From Fidelibacterota bacterium (GTDB lineage: Bacteria > Fidelibacterota > Marinisomatia > Marinisomatales > TCS55), in the NCBI GenBank assembly GCA_012964665.1, contig DTTO01000065.1, positions 1-64,000 on the forward strand: DNA of 64,000 nt, read 5' to 3'. This document shows positions 42,728-51,887 of the stretch, piece after piece. Positions within the stretch are counted from its first letter, which is position 1. Each line of letters begins with the position of its first letter. The notes beneath the pieces were generated by a model, which had not been told where the DNA came from, made no database searches, and saw only the letters and a program-made list of their open reading frames with translations. Both the position numbers and the translations under genes were made by a program.

Positions 42728-44872
42728 TTATTTCAGTAAAATCATTTTATTAGTGAGTATTGTTGATTTTGATTTCAGGCGGGCAAAATAAATGCCTGCA
42801 GGAACATTTTCTCCCAAATGGTTCTTGCCATTCCATATCACTTTATTTTTACTTGGAAACCCATCCACCAGCGACGCGACCAGGTGACCATTGATATCCA
42901 ATATATTTAATTGTATGGGACTTAATTCTTTGTCCACTAAATCAAATTTTATGGTCGTAGTTGGATTAAAAGGGTTTGGATAATTGGTGATCAGATTGAA
43001 ACGCTTGGGATCTTCGTTGCCAGTGGCGTTTACTGGATCATTAAAATCAGCATTGTTACGCGGCATTAATTTGTATTCACCATAAGAATAATGAACCACA
43101 CCGGTTATACTGATAAAATGGATGCCTTTTTCCGGATTGGGCCAATCACCATCAAACATATAATCATCAATGATTGCAGTCCCAGTCCAATCCGATACTC
43201 CCCATTGGTTATATTCACTGGATTTCCATGCTACAATTACGTTCACCAGACGCACCAGCATTCCTTCATATTTTTCCGCCCAGATTTGGCAACCGCCAGA
43301 TAGCGAACTGGCTGTTATTGTTACAGGTTCAATCGAAATCCCGCTTGACAGCACTTCTGTAGATGAAATATTCTTCATTTCCGTCAAACCGTAATATTCA
43401 GATATATCGCCTTTTAATTTTACCTGGTCGCCAACAGATGGTGCCTGATAACCTTTATTGATAAAAATAAACATGCCGCCCCATTCATCCTTGAATGGAT
43501 CTTGAATAAAGAAGTTGGGATAATCCGAATCTGGACGAACGGCTGTTACCACCCCGGTGACTTCTAAATTTTGACCTTCAAAATCAGATGGATAACAATC
43601 TTCACCAACACCTTTATCCGTTGTTAACTGGATATCATAAGGAGTATATCCACTGGTAACTGGTACACTGATATTTACAAAATCATTGGCCTGTTCGCCA
43701 TCATTATCAGTTACTGTCAATTCAAATGTAAATACGCTAGTACGATTTACTTCCGGAACAACAAAATCTGCTGTAGTGGCTGCGATATTATTGATGGTAA
43801 CAGTTGGCCCGGAAGTCTGTCTCCAGGCATAACTTACGACGGATCCATTCGGATCGTAACTTTGAGTCCCATCTAAAAATACCTTTTCACCAATCGCTGC
43901 TACTGCATCGCCACCAGCATGTGCCACAGGACTGGTAGACGTTTTGGATGTATAGATAATTTTAGCAATTACAGGGTAATGATCTGAAGCGATATGGATA
44001 GCTTCCGCGATACTGTCGGGTACCGATCCATTGCTGCCATCAATGATAGATGTATTAAAATGGGCACCGTCATTGCCGATCACTTTATAGGATCCCTCCA
44101 TATATTTCAGATCTGGATCTTTGGCGGTAAAATGATCGGAAAAAAGGATGAAATCAAAACGGTCATCCAAACCACCGGTAGCACCTCCATCTCCTAAATT
44201 ATCTGTTCGTGTGGATTGGGTGAATTTGGAAACATGGGCACTCTCATTACGCACCCACGGACCTACCACATCTTCCAAATCCACAGTCATGCTGTCCGTT
44301 AGTAATTTATAAGCCTTTTCATCTGTGCCATATATATTAAAGTCCCCAGCAAAGATATAATGGTAATCACTATTCTTTTGGGCTATATATTTATATAATT
44401 CTTTTGTTTCCTCCCAGCGTTGATCCGCTTCGCTGGATCCATCGCTGGCCTTGAGGTGTGCACCGAATACAGTGAATGGCAATACATTTGAATGTGCATT
44501 TTTAATCGAGACTGTATATCCGGTAATATCCCTAAGGACGGTTGAGATAAAAACATGACTGGATATATCCACTTTTGATTTTCGATAAACGACAACACTT
44601 TTCATCCAGGTCGAACTCACTAGGTTGCCAGCCGCATACACCGAGCTGTCGCTATTAAAGGCTTTTTCGAGGATTTTGTCCAGCCCTGCTCCATCTTCAA
44701 TTTCTTGTAATACAACAATGTCAGGCTGAATATAATCCACCACCTTTTTGATATATTGGACACGATGCGTTGAATTACGATTAAACCGTAAGACATTATA
44801 GCTCATGACAATTAACGAATCCTGGGTGTAAATGGCATTGGAGAGGAAAAATAAAACTACAAAGCGCGCCAT
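42728..44872 (-). CDS. Secreted endonuclease/exonuclease/phosphatase with PKD, OB-fold and type IX sorting domain
   Basis: A 714-residue secreted protein. The true start is ATG 44872, next to the asparaginase stop, opening a signal MARFVVLFFLSNAIYTQ. Residues about 20-300 are an EEP catalytic domain (MSYNVLRFN, VVLQEIEDG, FAGDFNIYG, ASDHYPVIAK). Then comes a PKD/REJ-like domain (HAGGDAVAAIGEKVFLDGTQ), an OB-fold YhcR/DUF5689-like domain (GVVTAVRPDSDYPNFFIQDP), and a C-terminal type A sorting tail (NYPNPFNPTTTIKFDL ... GIYFARLKSKS). It should be exported by a type IX-like route and degrade nucleic acids or phosphoesters outside the cell. The linkage to sprA and porV in the same run supports this. 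Confidence 0.9.
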   Translation of the reverse strand: MARFVVLFFLSNAIYTQDSLIVMSYNVLRFNRNSTHRVQYIKKVVDYIQPDIVVLQEIEDGAGLDKILEKAFNSDSSVYAAGNLVSSTWMKSVVVYRKSKVDISSHVFISTVLRDITGYTVSIKNAHSNVLPFTVFGAHLKASDGSSEADQRWEETKELYKYIAQKNSDYHYIFAGDFNIYGTDEKAYKLLTDSMTVDLEDVVGPWVRNESAHVSKFTQSTRTDNLGDGGATGGLDDRFDFILFSDHFTAKDPDLKYMEGSYKVIGNDGAHFNTSIIDGSNGSVPDSIAEAIHIASDHYPVIAKIIYTSKTSTSPVAHAGGDAVAAIGEKVFLDGTQSYDPNGSVVSYAWRQTSGPTVTINNIAATTADFVVPEVNRTSVFTFELTVTDNDGEQANDFVNISVPVTSGYTPYDIQLTTDKGVGEDCYPSDFEGQNLEVTGVVTAVRPDSDYPNFFIQDPFKDEWGGMFIFINKGYQAPSVGDQVKLKGDISEYYGLTEMKNISSTEVLSSGISIEPVTITASSLSGGCQIWAEKYEGMLVRLVNVIVAWKSSEYNQWGVSDWTGTAIIDDYMFDGDWPNPEKGIHFISITGVVHYSYGEYKLMPRNNADFNDPVNATGNEDPKRFNLITNYPNPFNPTTTIKFDLVDKELSPIQLNILDINGHLVASLVDGFPSKNKVIWNGKNHLGENVPAGIYFARLKSKSTILTNKMILLK

Positions 44873-44873
44873 A

Positions 44874-45854
44874 TCAAAAATCAATATCAGTGGAAATTTT
44901 TCCAACTGAGATTCCACGAAGATTTTTTAAAATAGGCTCCCGATATTGCTTCAATTCATTACGCTCTTGATTTGTTAGTAATTCCAATTTATCTAGAAAT
45001 GAAAGAGATGAAGAACCCAGTGCACGCATATTCCCATCCAGCACTTTCACAGCACAACCTAGAACAGAACCATCACTTTGGCGAATTCCAAAACCGCGAA
45101 TTCCTTCACCACCAACCTTGCATATGGCCCTACCTTTCATTGTTGTGATAAAGTCCGTATCAAACCGCTTTCGACCAGCAATCAGATAGGGGAATTGGCT
45201 CATTGCCTTATAAAGGCGCTCTAGCTCCGGGTGGTTCCCGGAAGCTAATTTTTGGAATAAAGCGGCAATCATAGATAATGTAAGAAAAGGAGTTGGAGCA
45301 CTGCATCCATCAATGGCGGTGGATATTTTCTCCAAGCCAGTATAGCTTTTCACTTGCTTTAAAATTGCTTTTTGAACTGGGTGGTCCGGATGAATATAAT
45401 CATCAGGATCGGCCCTTAAATATTTGCTTAAGGCCAGCATACCAGCATGTTTGCCACTGCAATTGTTATACAGTGGACTCGGTTCAGTGCCATTTTTTAT
45501 TAAGATCTGGCTGGCTGACTTATCATATGGAAAATGGTTACCGCAACAGTAATGGTCTGTTGTAAAACCAAGTTTATTCAACATAGATTGGGCTGTTTCC
45601 ACATGAATATTCTCACCATTGTGGGAAGCACACATAAGTGCAATCTCGTTTTCGGAAAAACCGGCATTGTCCGCAGCACCAGACTCTACGGTGACAGAAG
45701 CTTGAAAAGGTTTAAGGGCTGAACGAATACACGTCAAATAGTCTGGGTCTCCCGTACTGTAAACCACATTTCCATTTTTATCTACCGCCACACCGTAGGC
45801 GACGTGGACACTTTCAATAAAATCCCCCCGAAATACTTTTGATAATATTGGCAT
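44874..45854 (-). CDS. L-asparaginase II family protein (AnsA type, PF06089-like)
   Basis: A 326-residue protein. Recognisable stretches are AYGVAVDKNGNVVYSTGDPDY, the RSALKPFQA motif, LMCASHNGENIHV, NNCSGKHAGMLALSKYL and IDGCSAPTPFLTL. This is the thermolabile-type asparaginase family distinct from AnsB; it hydrolyses asparagine to aspartate and ammonia. No signal peptide, so cytoplasmic. It sits between yibQ and the secreted nuclease with ten- and one-base gaps. Confidence 0.9.
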   Translation of the reverse strand: MPILSKVFRGDFIESVHVAYGVAVDKNGNVVYSTGDPDYLTCIRSALKPFQASVTVESGAADNAGFSENEIALMCASHNGENIHVETAQSMLNKLGFTTDHYCCGNHFPYDKSASQILIKNGTEPSPLYNNCSGKHAGMLALSKYLRADPDDYIHPDHPVQKAILKQVKSYTGLEKISTAIDGCSAPTPFLTLSMIAALFQKLASGNHPELERLYKAMSQFPYLIAGRKRFDTDFITTMKGRAICKVGGEGIRGFGIRQSDGSVLGCAVKVLDGNMRALGSSSLSFLDKLELLTNQERNELKQYREPILKNLRGISVGKISTDIDF

Positions 45855-45863
45855 TTATAATCT

Positions 45864-46718
45864 CTAATTCACAATGTTTGATGCAAACTTAAATTGAAAT
45901 CCTTCTGCAAGTAATCCGGGGATTTCATTTTTTAATACTTCCAATGTATTAGCCCTCGCATGACCAATGCCCAAAGCCGAGCCTTGTTTGCGCGCTATCT
46001 TGACCAACTCATTCAACTGAGCAGAAATCTTTTTCATATCAGAATCATTATCCAGAAATACATGACGACGCGTAGTAGGCACACCTAAAGAACGCATGGT
46101 TTGTTCACCAACCGTTTCAGGGGTTGTCCTGCTATCGATAAAATATTTTTTATTCTTTTTTAATACAGACCCAATAACACTCATTACTTTGCCATTTGTA
46201 GTTACTTTTGACCCCTGATGGTTATTCATACCCACCGCTTCGGGTATTTCCTTTATCACTTCACGCACACGCCATTCAATTTCTTCGCTGGTCATGCCGG
46301 CTTTAATACTATAATCTTCCTTTCCAGATGTAGGAACACTTGATTCCATGGGCATATGAATGATGACTTCCTGGCCTGCTGCGCTCGCTTTTTGAGCAAA
46401 CTTAGTCGTCTGCTTATGACCGGGGATAATGGCGCAGGTAATGGATACCCCCAGTTCTAAAAAACCATCAGATATTTTATCGTCACGATACCCAAAATCA
46501 TCAATAACTAGGACAATCGTTCCAGCTCGCTTCTTAGATTCGGATGCCGGTACAATTTTTGAAACCGGTTCTTTCATAATTTCATCTACTAAAGGTGAAT
46601 TCCCCCGTCTGGCCTTATCCAGTTCATGGAGGGCCAAATAATTGGTGATCAATAAAAAAAGAATCGCCATGCTTAAAAAAGCGATAATCTTTTTATAGAC
46701 TGCAGGTTTGGTACTCAT
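45864..46718 (-). CDS. Divergent polysaccharide deacetylase family protein (YibQ-like)
   Basis: A 284-residue protein with an N-terminal membrane anchor (KIIAFLSMAILFLLITNYLAL). The deacetylase core shows TIVLVIDDFGYRD, CAIIPGH, VIIHMPMES and GMNNHQGSKVT, with FIDSRTTPETV and IGHARANTLEVL later. YibQ relatives often lie with cell-envelope genes and divisome factors; catalytic activity of the group is not firmly known. Its start overlaps the PorQ-like stop by four bases (ATGA). Confidence 0.9.
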   Translation of the reverse strand: MSTKPAVYKKIIAFLSMAILFLLITNYLALHELDKARRGNSPLVDEIMKEPVSKIVPASESKKRAGTIVLVIDDFGYRDDKISDGFLELGVSITCAIIPGHKQTTKFAQKASAAGQEVIIHMPMESSVPTSGKEDYSIKAGMTSEEIEWRVREVIKEIPEAVGMNNHQGSKVTTNGKVMSVIGSVLKKNKKYFIDSRTTPETVGEQTMRSLGVPTTRRHVFLDNDSDMKKISAQLNELVKIARKQGSALGIGHARANTLEVLKNEIPGLLAEGFQFKFASNIVN

Positions 46719-47557
46719 GGAAGGCGTATGGATATATCAATCATCTGAGGCATACCTAAATGTTGGTCTCCCCATTGAAATCCGTATGTAACAGAATAAA
46801 TTCCAAATTGAATCCCTACCCCTCCTGAAATGGACTTTACTCCTTTCGATATCATGGTTGTGGTCCCAAATAACAAATTTTTAAAGCGCCCATTTCCACC
46901 TACATAGTAAATGGGATTTTTTACATAGCTATTGGATTCCACCGCGCCAAAATATTTATATTTTGATTGATTATATATTATTGAACCGATATACCGCCGA
47001 GGTAATTCGGGTAACTCGGAAATCATTTTACCCATCTTACCCAAATTAAGTGCGGATATGTTGAATTGAATTTTATCCGCTGGTTGCCACCCTAGTCCGA
47101 AGTCCAAAGCAGTACCATTCGATTTTTCCTGGTAAATCTGGAAATTCAGTAATTTTAATCCGACTCCCAGTTGCAAAGATCCTTTTCTCCAGCTATATGT
47201 TCCTTTGGCCGATGCGCCATATGCGGCATAGAGACCTAAAGGTTTGGCGGTTGGTTTATTGGGACGTAATTCCATGTCATCTAACCCTACATAACGGATA
47301 TCAATCCCACCACTCCCATTTTTAATTTGACCTTTCCAACGAAATCCAAATGTTTGCACGCCAGCTAACCAATTCCCATATGCCAGACTCAGTTCCGGCA
47401 CCAGATTCACCTGGTTTAATAAAGATGGGTTACGCCAAGCTGAATTAAAATAAATCAGATCTCTCGCAGATGGAGGTATAGATAGGAATTGGGTGCCAAC
47501 AGCCCCTAACTCGGAAAGTAAAACGCCAACTAGAAATAATTTAAAATGTAAACGCAT
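46715..47557 (-). CDS. PorV/PorQ-family outer-membrane barrel protein (short)
   Basis: A 280-residue barrel protein. The track start lies in the previous gene; MRLHFKLFLVGVLLSELGAVG opens a signal at ATG 47557. After it SIPPSARDLIYFNSAWRNPSLLN is the conserved N-terminal plug/turn of the PorV/PorQ fold, and beta-strands run to the C-terminal IDISIRLP. It overlaps the PorV-like gene by 17 bases. In type IX systems PorV shuttles cargo and PorQ acts at the attachment complex; which role this one plays is not clear. Confidence 0.78.
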   Translation of the reverse strand: MRLHFKLFLVGVLLSELGAVGTQFLSIPPSARDLIYFNSAWRNPSLLNQVNLVPELSLAYGNWLAGVQTFGFRWKGQIKNGSGGIDIRYVGLDDMELRPNKPTAKPLGLYAAYGASAKGTYSWRKGSLQLGVGLKLLNFQIYQEKSNGTALDFGLGWQPADKIQFNISALNLGKMGKMISELPELPRRYIGSIIYNQSKYKYFGAVESNSYVKNPIYYVGGNGRFKNLLFGTTTMISKGVKSISGGVGIQFGIYSVTYGFQWGDQHLGMPQMIDISIRLP

Positions 47558-48476
47558 ATGTAAATATGTGGGCAGCACCAGCGGGATTTTCAAACACAAA
47601 GGCATAATCCAGTTTGGCATCATTATCTTTTAACAGCGACCAGTCCACGCCGACACCTATTGACATGCGACCGTTACCCAATCCTGCACGGATAAAATAA
47701 TGATCCATGTAGGGATATTCACCACCAATTCTCATGGTATAACCCAACAATTCTTTTCCATTCATAATCATTCCTCCATCCGCTGCAACATATACTTTGC
47801 CATAATGGAATGTTGTCCCTGCACGGTAGACAGTGGGGAATTGTTCAACGTATTCTTTACCCCGCTCGAAAATTTTATCTGTTTTCCAATGGTAACGAGA
47901 ATTCAAATCCTGCACCATAAAGGCAAGGTTAGCTCCTTTTTCTGTTCGGATAAAAACGCCAAAATCCATTCCCATCCCTTTGCCGGCTAGATCCATAGTA
48001 TTCATGGGCAGCTGGTGTTTCAATATTTTGACATTCAAACCAGCAGAAAACCAAGATAGAATTCGCTGGGCAAATGAAATCATAAACGCATCTTCTGAAG
48101 TGGATAAATACTGGGTATGCTCGCCGGAACTGGTACGGCCGTCAATTTTATCCGTACCAGCGCTGATCCAGGCGATGCCCAATCCGGCTGACGGCGGTAT
48201 CTGGGTGGAAAAATTAGCTGCCATAAACCTGCGGGACAGGGGCAGAAAATGGTGACTGAATCCCAATTGTCTCTTATCTATAAAAACCATGGAGGCAGGA
48301 TTATGGTAAGCAGCAAATCCAGCATCAATTTCAGCGGTAAATCCACTTCCCATGGCCATGGCTCGGGCAGAAGCGCCCATTCGCAAGAAGCCGCCTGCAA
48401 AAGAGGCTTTATCGCCAGCATTCAACATGGTGAAAGCTGTAAAAACAAAGATAATATATTGATTAATCCTATTCAT
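47541..48476 (-). CDS. PorV/PorQ family outer-membrane protein (UPF0164-like)
   Basis: A 311-residue outer-membrane barrel with signal MNRINQYIIFVFTAFTMLNAG. The family N-terminus GGFLRMGASARAMAMGSGFTA, then AAYHNPASMVF, is the standard PorV/UPF0164 signature (residue about 28-62). The C-terminus ends in alternating aromatic strands (HIFTYAFTF). PorV proteins recruit type IX cargo via the sorting domain. Its start overlaps the upstream sorting-domain protein's stop as TAATG. Confidence 0.88.
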   Translation of the reverse strand: MNRINQYIIFVFTAFTMLNAGDKASFAGGFLRMGASARAMAMGSGFTAEIDAGFAAYHNPASMVFIDKRQLGFSHHFLPLSRRFMAANFSTQIPPSAGLGIAWISAGTDKIDGRTSSGEHTQYLSTSEDAFMISFAQRILSWFSAGLNVKILKHQLPMNTMDLAGKGMGMDFGVFIRTEKGANLAFMVQDLNSRYHWKTDKIFERGKEYVEQFPTVYRAGTTFHYGKVYVAADGGMIMNGKELLGYTMRIGGEYPYMDHYFIRAGLGNGRMSIGVGVDWSLLKDNDAKLDYAFVFENPAGAAHIFTYAFTF

Positions 48477-50158
48477 TATTTAATCACAATCAGCTTGATC
48501 CATTTTATTTTCTGGTCATATTCCAGTCGGATAAAATAGGTCCCGTTATCGACCATTCGCCCGTTTGCATCCTTTCCGTTCCATTTGAGCGATCCAGTAC
48601 TGGCCTGGCGACGGTCAAAATCTTTATGATAAACCAGTTCCATGGCAAAATTGTACACATCCATTTTGACAACAAATGAAACTTTCACATTGGCATGGAT
48701 ATGAACATATCCCATTCCCCCCACCTGGTTATGCTCATATGGAGAAAATGGATTTGGGTAAGCGTAAACTTTATCTGCAGCATAGTTGGCGCGATACACC
48801 TGCCAGTTAGTTCCATGGGGATCCAGGGCCCGGGCTAAACCATCCCACGAACCAATCCAGATCGTTGCTGAAGAAGTATAAAATGGACGCGTATCATAGG
48901 CCACACCCACCACTTCATCGCTCAGAATTTCATCCATGCTATAAAGTTCTGTTGATCCAATCCGAATGGCCTGTCGTGCGGGATTATACTTGGCCCAGGG
49001 TTTGGCCACGTCCAGTGGATTATCCGTAACTGTTTTCCATAGACCAGATTTACTGGCTACCAGTACGATGGAATCAGCAGTTGTTATATTATATACCCGT
49101 TCTCCGTTCAGGGTGGTATGCCAGGAATCGCCCCCATCAGAGCTATAACTGACCGCACTGGTTTCACCGGCAGCCGCAGTGACGGAGGCGGCCCAAACGA
49201 TTTGATGCCCTTTATATTCCTGCAACGCAAGCCCCACTACAAAGCCGCCGGATAAGTTATCGGCAGCAGGGGTATAATGGGTCCAGTTTACACAACCATT
49301 ATCTCCAACAATTCCCCGGTTAACGCCATTGGCAGTCCCCACCCATACGGTATCACTATAGGCAATCACTGAAAATGCTTTATGATTGTGGTTACCATAA
49401 GTTTTTGGATCAGAATTTTTAGCAGAAACACCATCCCAGGGATCGCGGGGATTCAGGTAGAAATCCTTCAATACATAACCGCTTGGGGTGTTTTCATAAT
49501 TGGATGATTCACAGGTATACAGGATTTGGTCACCGTCCTCAGGCAAAGGCACTCGTTCCCAAACTTTTTGAGAAATATTATACCGCCGTAATCCGCCCGC
49601 CCAACTAGTAATCCAGATATAATTCCCTGAAATAGCCGCATCATAGGTAACATTAGCTTCTTTTACAGTGATGGGCAGTCCCTTGAAAAAGCGCTTCGCA
49701 AAAGGTGCCAATGAATCTGCTTCTGTATCCACCGGTTGATCAAAGTAGGTCCAGGTAATATCGTTTCCGGTTGCATCAGTAGAATAAATGAGACCATTCC
49801 CAATGGTAATTTCTTCACCACTTTTCGCAAATGCGGCGAATAAAATTTTATTGCTGGCAGTCAAGGCGGTTACACCCCCAATCGGTGTCTGGTTGGTTAA
49901 CTGCCCGGCAGCTGCGTCGGCATTGGCAGTAATGGTAAAAATGGAAGTGGTATCCCGCAGAACAGCTAAGCCCGCACCAGTCCCCATCCAGAGCAGGGTA
50001 TCGGCCTGAGGAACAATATCACTGATCATATTGCTTTTAAGCCCTTTGTAAGCAGAAGTATCAAATTCTGCGGCTGCAGACATTTTGAATGTACCTGGCA
50101 ATAAACCCTGCGCAAATACTAGGTTCAACAACAGAGGAAAAAGAAAAATTCTTCTCAT
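48476..50158 (-). CDS. Secreted propeller-type protein with FlgD-like C-terminal domain
   Basis: A 560-residue secreted protein (signal MRRIFLFPLLLNLVFAQG). The body has repeats of the two-component-sensor/YCF48-like propeller type (SDIVPQADTLLWMGTGAGLAVL; VWVGTANGVNRG; TIWIGSWDGLAR). The last 95 residues are an FlgD/sorting-like Ig domain (VYAYPNPFSPYE, SLKWNGKDANGRMVDNGTYF). Such tails go with type IX-type secretion in this group. It overlaps the lipoprotein gene upstream (ATGA) and porV downstream (TAATG). It may be a cargo or a component of the surface machinery. Confidence 0.82.
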   Translation of the reverse strand: MRRIFLFPLLLNLVFAQGLLPGTFKMSAAAEFDTSAYKGLKSNMISDIVPQADTLLWMGTGAGLAVLRDTTSIFTITANADAAAGQLTNQTPIGGVTALTASNKILFAAFAKSGEEITIGNGLIYSTDATGNDITWTYFDQPVDTEADSLAPFAKRFFKGLPITVKEANVTYDAAISGNYIWITSWAGGLRRYNISQKVWERVPLPEDGDQILYTCESSNYENTPSGYVLKDFYLNPRDPWDGVSAKNSDPKTYGNHNHKAFSVIAYSDTVWVGTANGVNRGIVGDNGCVNWTHYTPAADNLSGGFVVGLALQEYKGHQIVWAASVTAAAGETSAVSYSSDGGDSWHTTLNGERVYNITTADSIVLVASKSGLWKTVTDNPLDVAKPWAKYNPARQAIRIGSTELYSMDEILSDEVVGVAYDTRPFYTSSATIWIGSWDGLARALDPHGTNWQVYRANYAADKVYAYPNPFSPYEHNQVGGMGYVHIHANVKVSFVVKMDVYNFAMELVYHKDFDRRQASTGSLKWNGKDANGRMVDNGTYFIRLEYDQKIKWIKLIVIK

Positions 50159-50973
50159 TGCACTACCAGAATTTTCTTGACAGTATCGCTGTATGCATTG
50201 GATTGATCCTGGGCTTCAAATGTCCAGTGGTATGTTCCCGTTTTAGCATTTTCAGTAAGCGATACTGTGGTCGTATAGCTACCGTCACCTTTTTGCAAAT
50301 CACCAGATCCGTTCGTCCCGCCATCATCCAGGAGCAATATAGGATTACCACCATTCATCATGGAATCAAGGCCCACGTGGTAAGAACGGAAGAAAACACG
50401 TTTAATATCATCTTGTCCATTGGGATCGGTAACGGAGGCAGTCACAGAAAACTCTACTGTGTTGACCACATTTGGATCTGGGTTCGACGTAGGACGGTTG
50501 ACTGTGTCGGGAACAAACACACTACCCAGTTTGGGACGAATGTTCCCTAGGAGAAAGATAGATTCCTGAGTCAGTTTTTTACCACTATATAGTGCCAAAA
50601 TTGAAAAATAAATCGAATCCTTTGCTGTAGATGAAATTGTATTTTTTAATCCGCTTCCATTAGAGAATTTCCTGCTAAATACCTGATCTTTCGATATCAT
50701 ATCTCCATTGGTACCATCATCCATCAAGCGCAAAGTATCGGCTGTATTCGACGCGCCTATTCCTTTCCAGAGTACCATTACAGAATCAAGTGACCCACCT
50801 TGGTACCCGGATGAGGCCCTCACAGAAATAAATAGTTTATTGGATGCCTGCAGGAAGGCAAAATCGATTTCTGTTATCGGGTATTGGTCCTCCGGCACTG
50901 TGGACTTTTCGCAGCTCCAGATTACCACAAAAGCAGCAATCAATAATAATTTTCTAGGTAGTAATTCTTTCAT
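50155..50973 (-). CDS. Secreted lipoprotein of unknown function
   Basis: A 272-residue lipoprotein. The true ATG at 50973 overlaps the M28 stop as TAATG and opens MKELLPRKLLLIAAFVVIWSC. The mature protein has two Ig-like beta segments (LDSVMVLWKGIGASNTADTL; GQDDIKRVFFRSYHVGLDSM) with repeated DDG turns (LMDDGTNGD, LLDDGGTNGSGD) that resemble calcium-binding loops. I do not recognise a family beyond FCB conserved lipoproteins. It is in the middle of the sprA-porV run, so a role at the surface is likely. Confidence 0.72.
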   Translation of the reverse strand: MKELLPRKLLLIAAFVVIWSCEKSTVPEDQYPITEIDFAFLQASNKLFISVRASSGYQGGSLDSVMVLWKGIGASNTADTLRLMDDGTNGDMISKDQVFSRKFSNGSGLKNTISSTAKDSIYFSILALYSGKKLTQESIFLLGNIRPKLGSVFVPDTVNRPTSNPDPNVVNTVEFSVTASVTDPNGQDDIKRVFFRSYHVGLDSMMNGGNPILLLDDGGTNGSGDLQKGDGSYTTTVSLTENAKTGTYHWTFEAQDQSNAYSDTVKKILVVQ

Positions 50974-51887
50974 TATCTGTCGTAAATATGGTGGACCATT
51001 AATGTACCCACCTGCGATAAACTCTGGGGGGAACAATTTTCAACCACATCATTGTGTGTATGATGGTAGTTGGTTTTTTCATCGGGGTAATCAAAATCGA
51101 TTATATCCACAGCCGGGATACCGGCTATTTCATACAGTGGAACATGATCATCAAAAATGGTATAGTAAGCCATTTTTTTAAATCCAGTGAGATTTAATTC
51201 CTCCGCTTTTCCCCATAATTCCATAACCAATTCCGGGTTTTGCTTATAGGAATAACGTTCAATATAAATATTTAAATTTGCGTCCCCCACCATATCTAGG
51301 TTTATGGCATGGTCTGGAATGGGAATGGGTAGATTTTTGGCAAAATACTGCGATCCTTTACAGTAAGACCATGAATCTCCGCTGGTGCCGTAATCTTCTG
51401 CATCAAAAAGAACCAGGTTTACACCTATCCCAGGAGAGGTGTTTTTAAGTATCCTGGCTAATTCCAGAATAACAGCCACACCGCTGGCGCCGTCATTGGC
51501 ACCTAGAATTGGATTTTCTCTATCCACCTGACTGATTCCTCGGTCTCCCCAGGGGCGGGTGTCCCAATGGGCTGAAATCATGATCTGCTCTTTGGCCCGT
51601 ATATTGAAGCGGGCAATCACATTATTCATCCCCACTTTCTGGTTTGTCCTGGGCATTGTTTCTGTATATGACTGGGTGTATACCGTATCCGCTAACGGCA
51701 CGAGTACTTCCATGAAATATTTTAATGCATTTTTATGACCGATGGAACCGGGGTTACGGGGCCCAAAATCACATTGGTTAACCAAATGGGTAAAAGCCGC
51801 CTCACCGCTGAAGGAAGGTACCTTGTTCTGACAGCCCGCTATAGCTACATAAAGCAAAATAAACAGATTTGTGATTTTTCGCATCAT
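50973..51887 (-). CDS. M28-family peptidase / glutaminyl-peptide cyclotransferase-like lipoprotein
   Basis: A 304-residue secreted zinc enzyme. Lipobox-like signal IAGC near residue 19. Core motifs: FGPRNPGSIGH, ISAHWDTRPWGD (zinc His/Asp), GANDGASGVAVILE (bridging Asp), LFDAEDYG (catalytic/zinc Glu) and INLDMVGDAN. The pattern and length match glutaminyl cyclases of M28 fold, which form N-terminal pyroglutamate on exported proteins; aminopeptidase activity is the alternative. In Bacteroidota glutaminyl cyclase modifies many secreted proteins, and its place next to sprA fits a maturation role (inference). Confidence 0.88.
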   Translation of the reverse strand: MMRKITNLFILLYVAIAGCQNKVPSFSGEAAFTHLVNQCDFGPRNPGSIGHKNALKYFMEVLVPLADTVYTQSYTETMPRTNQKVGMNNVIARFNIRAKEQIMISAHWDTRPWGDRGISQVDRENPILGANDGASGVAVILELARILKNTSPGIGVNLVLFDAEDYGTSGDSWSYCKGSQYFAKNLPIPIPDHAINLDMVGDANLNIYIERYSYKQNPELVMELWGKAEELNLTGFKKMAYYTIFDDHVPLYEIAGIPAVDIIDFDYPDEKTNYHHTHNDVVENCSPQSLSQVGTLMVHHIYDR

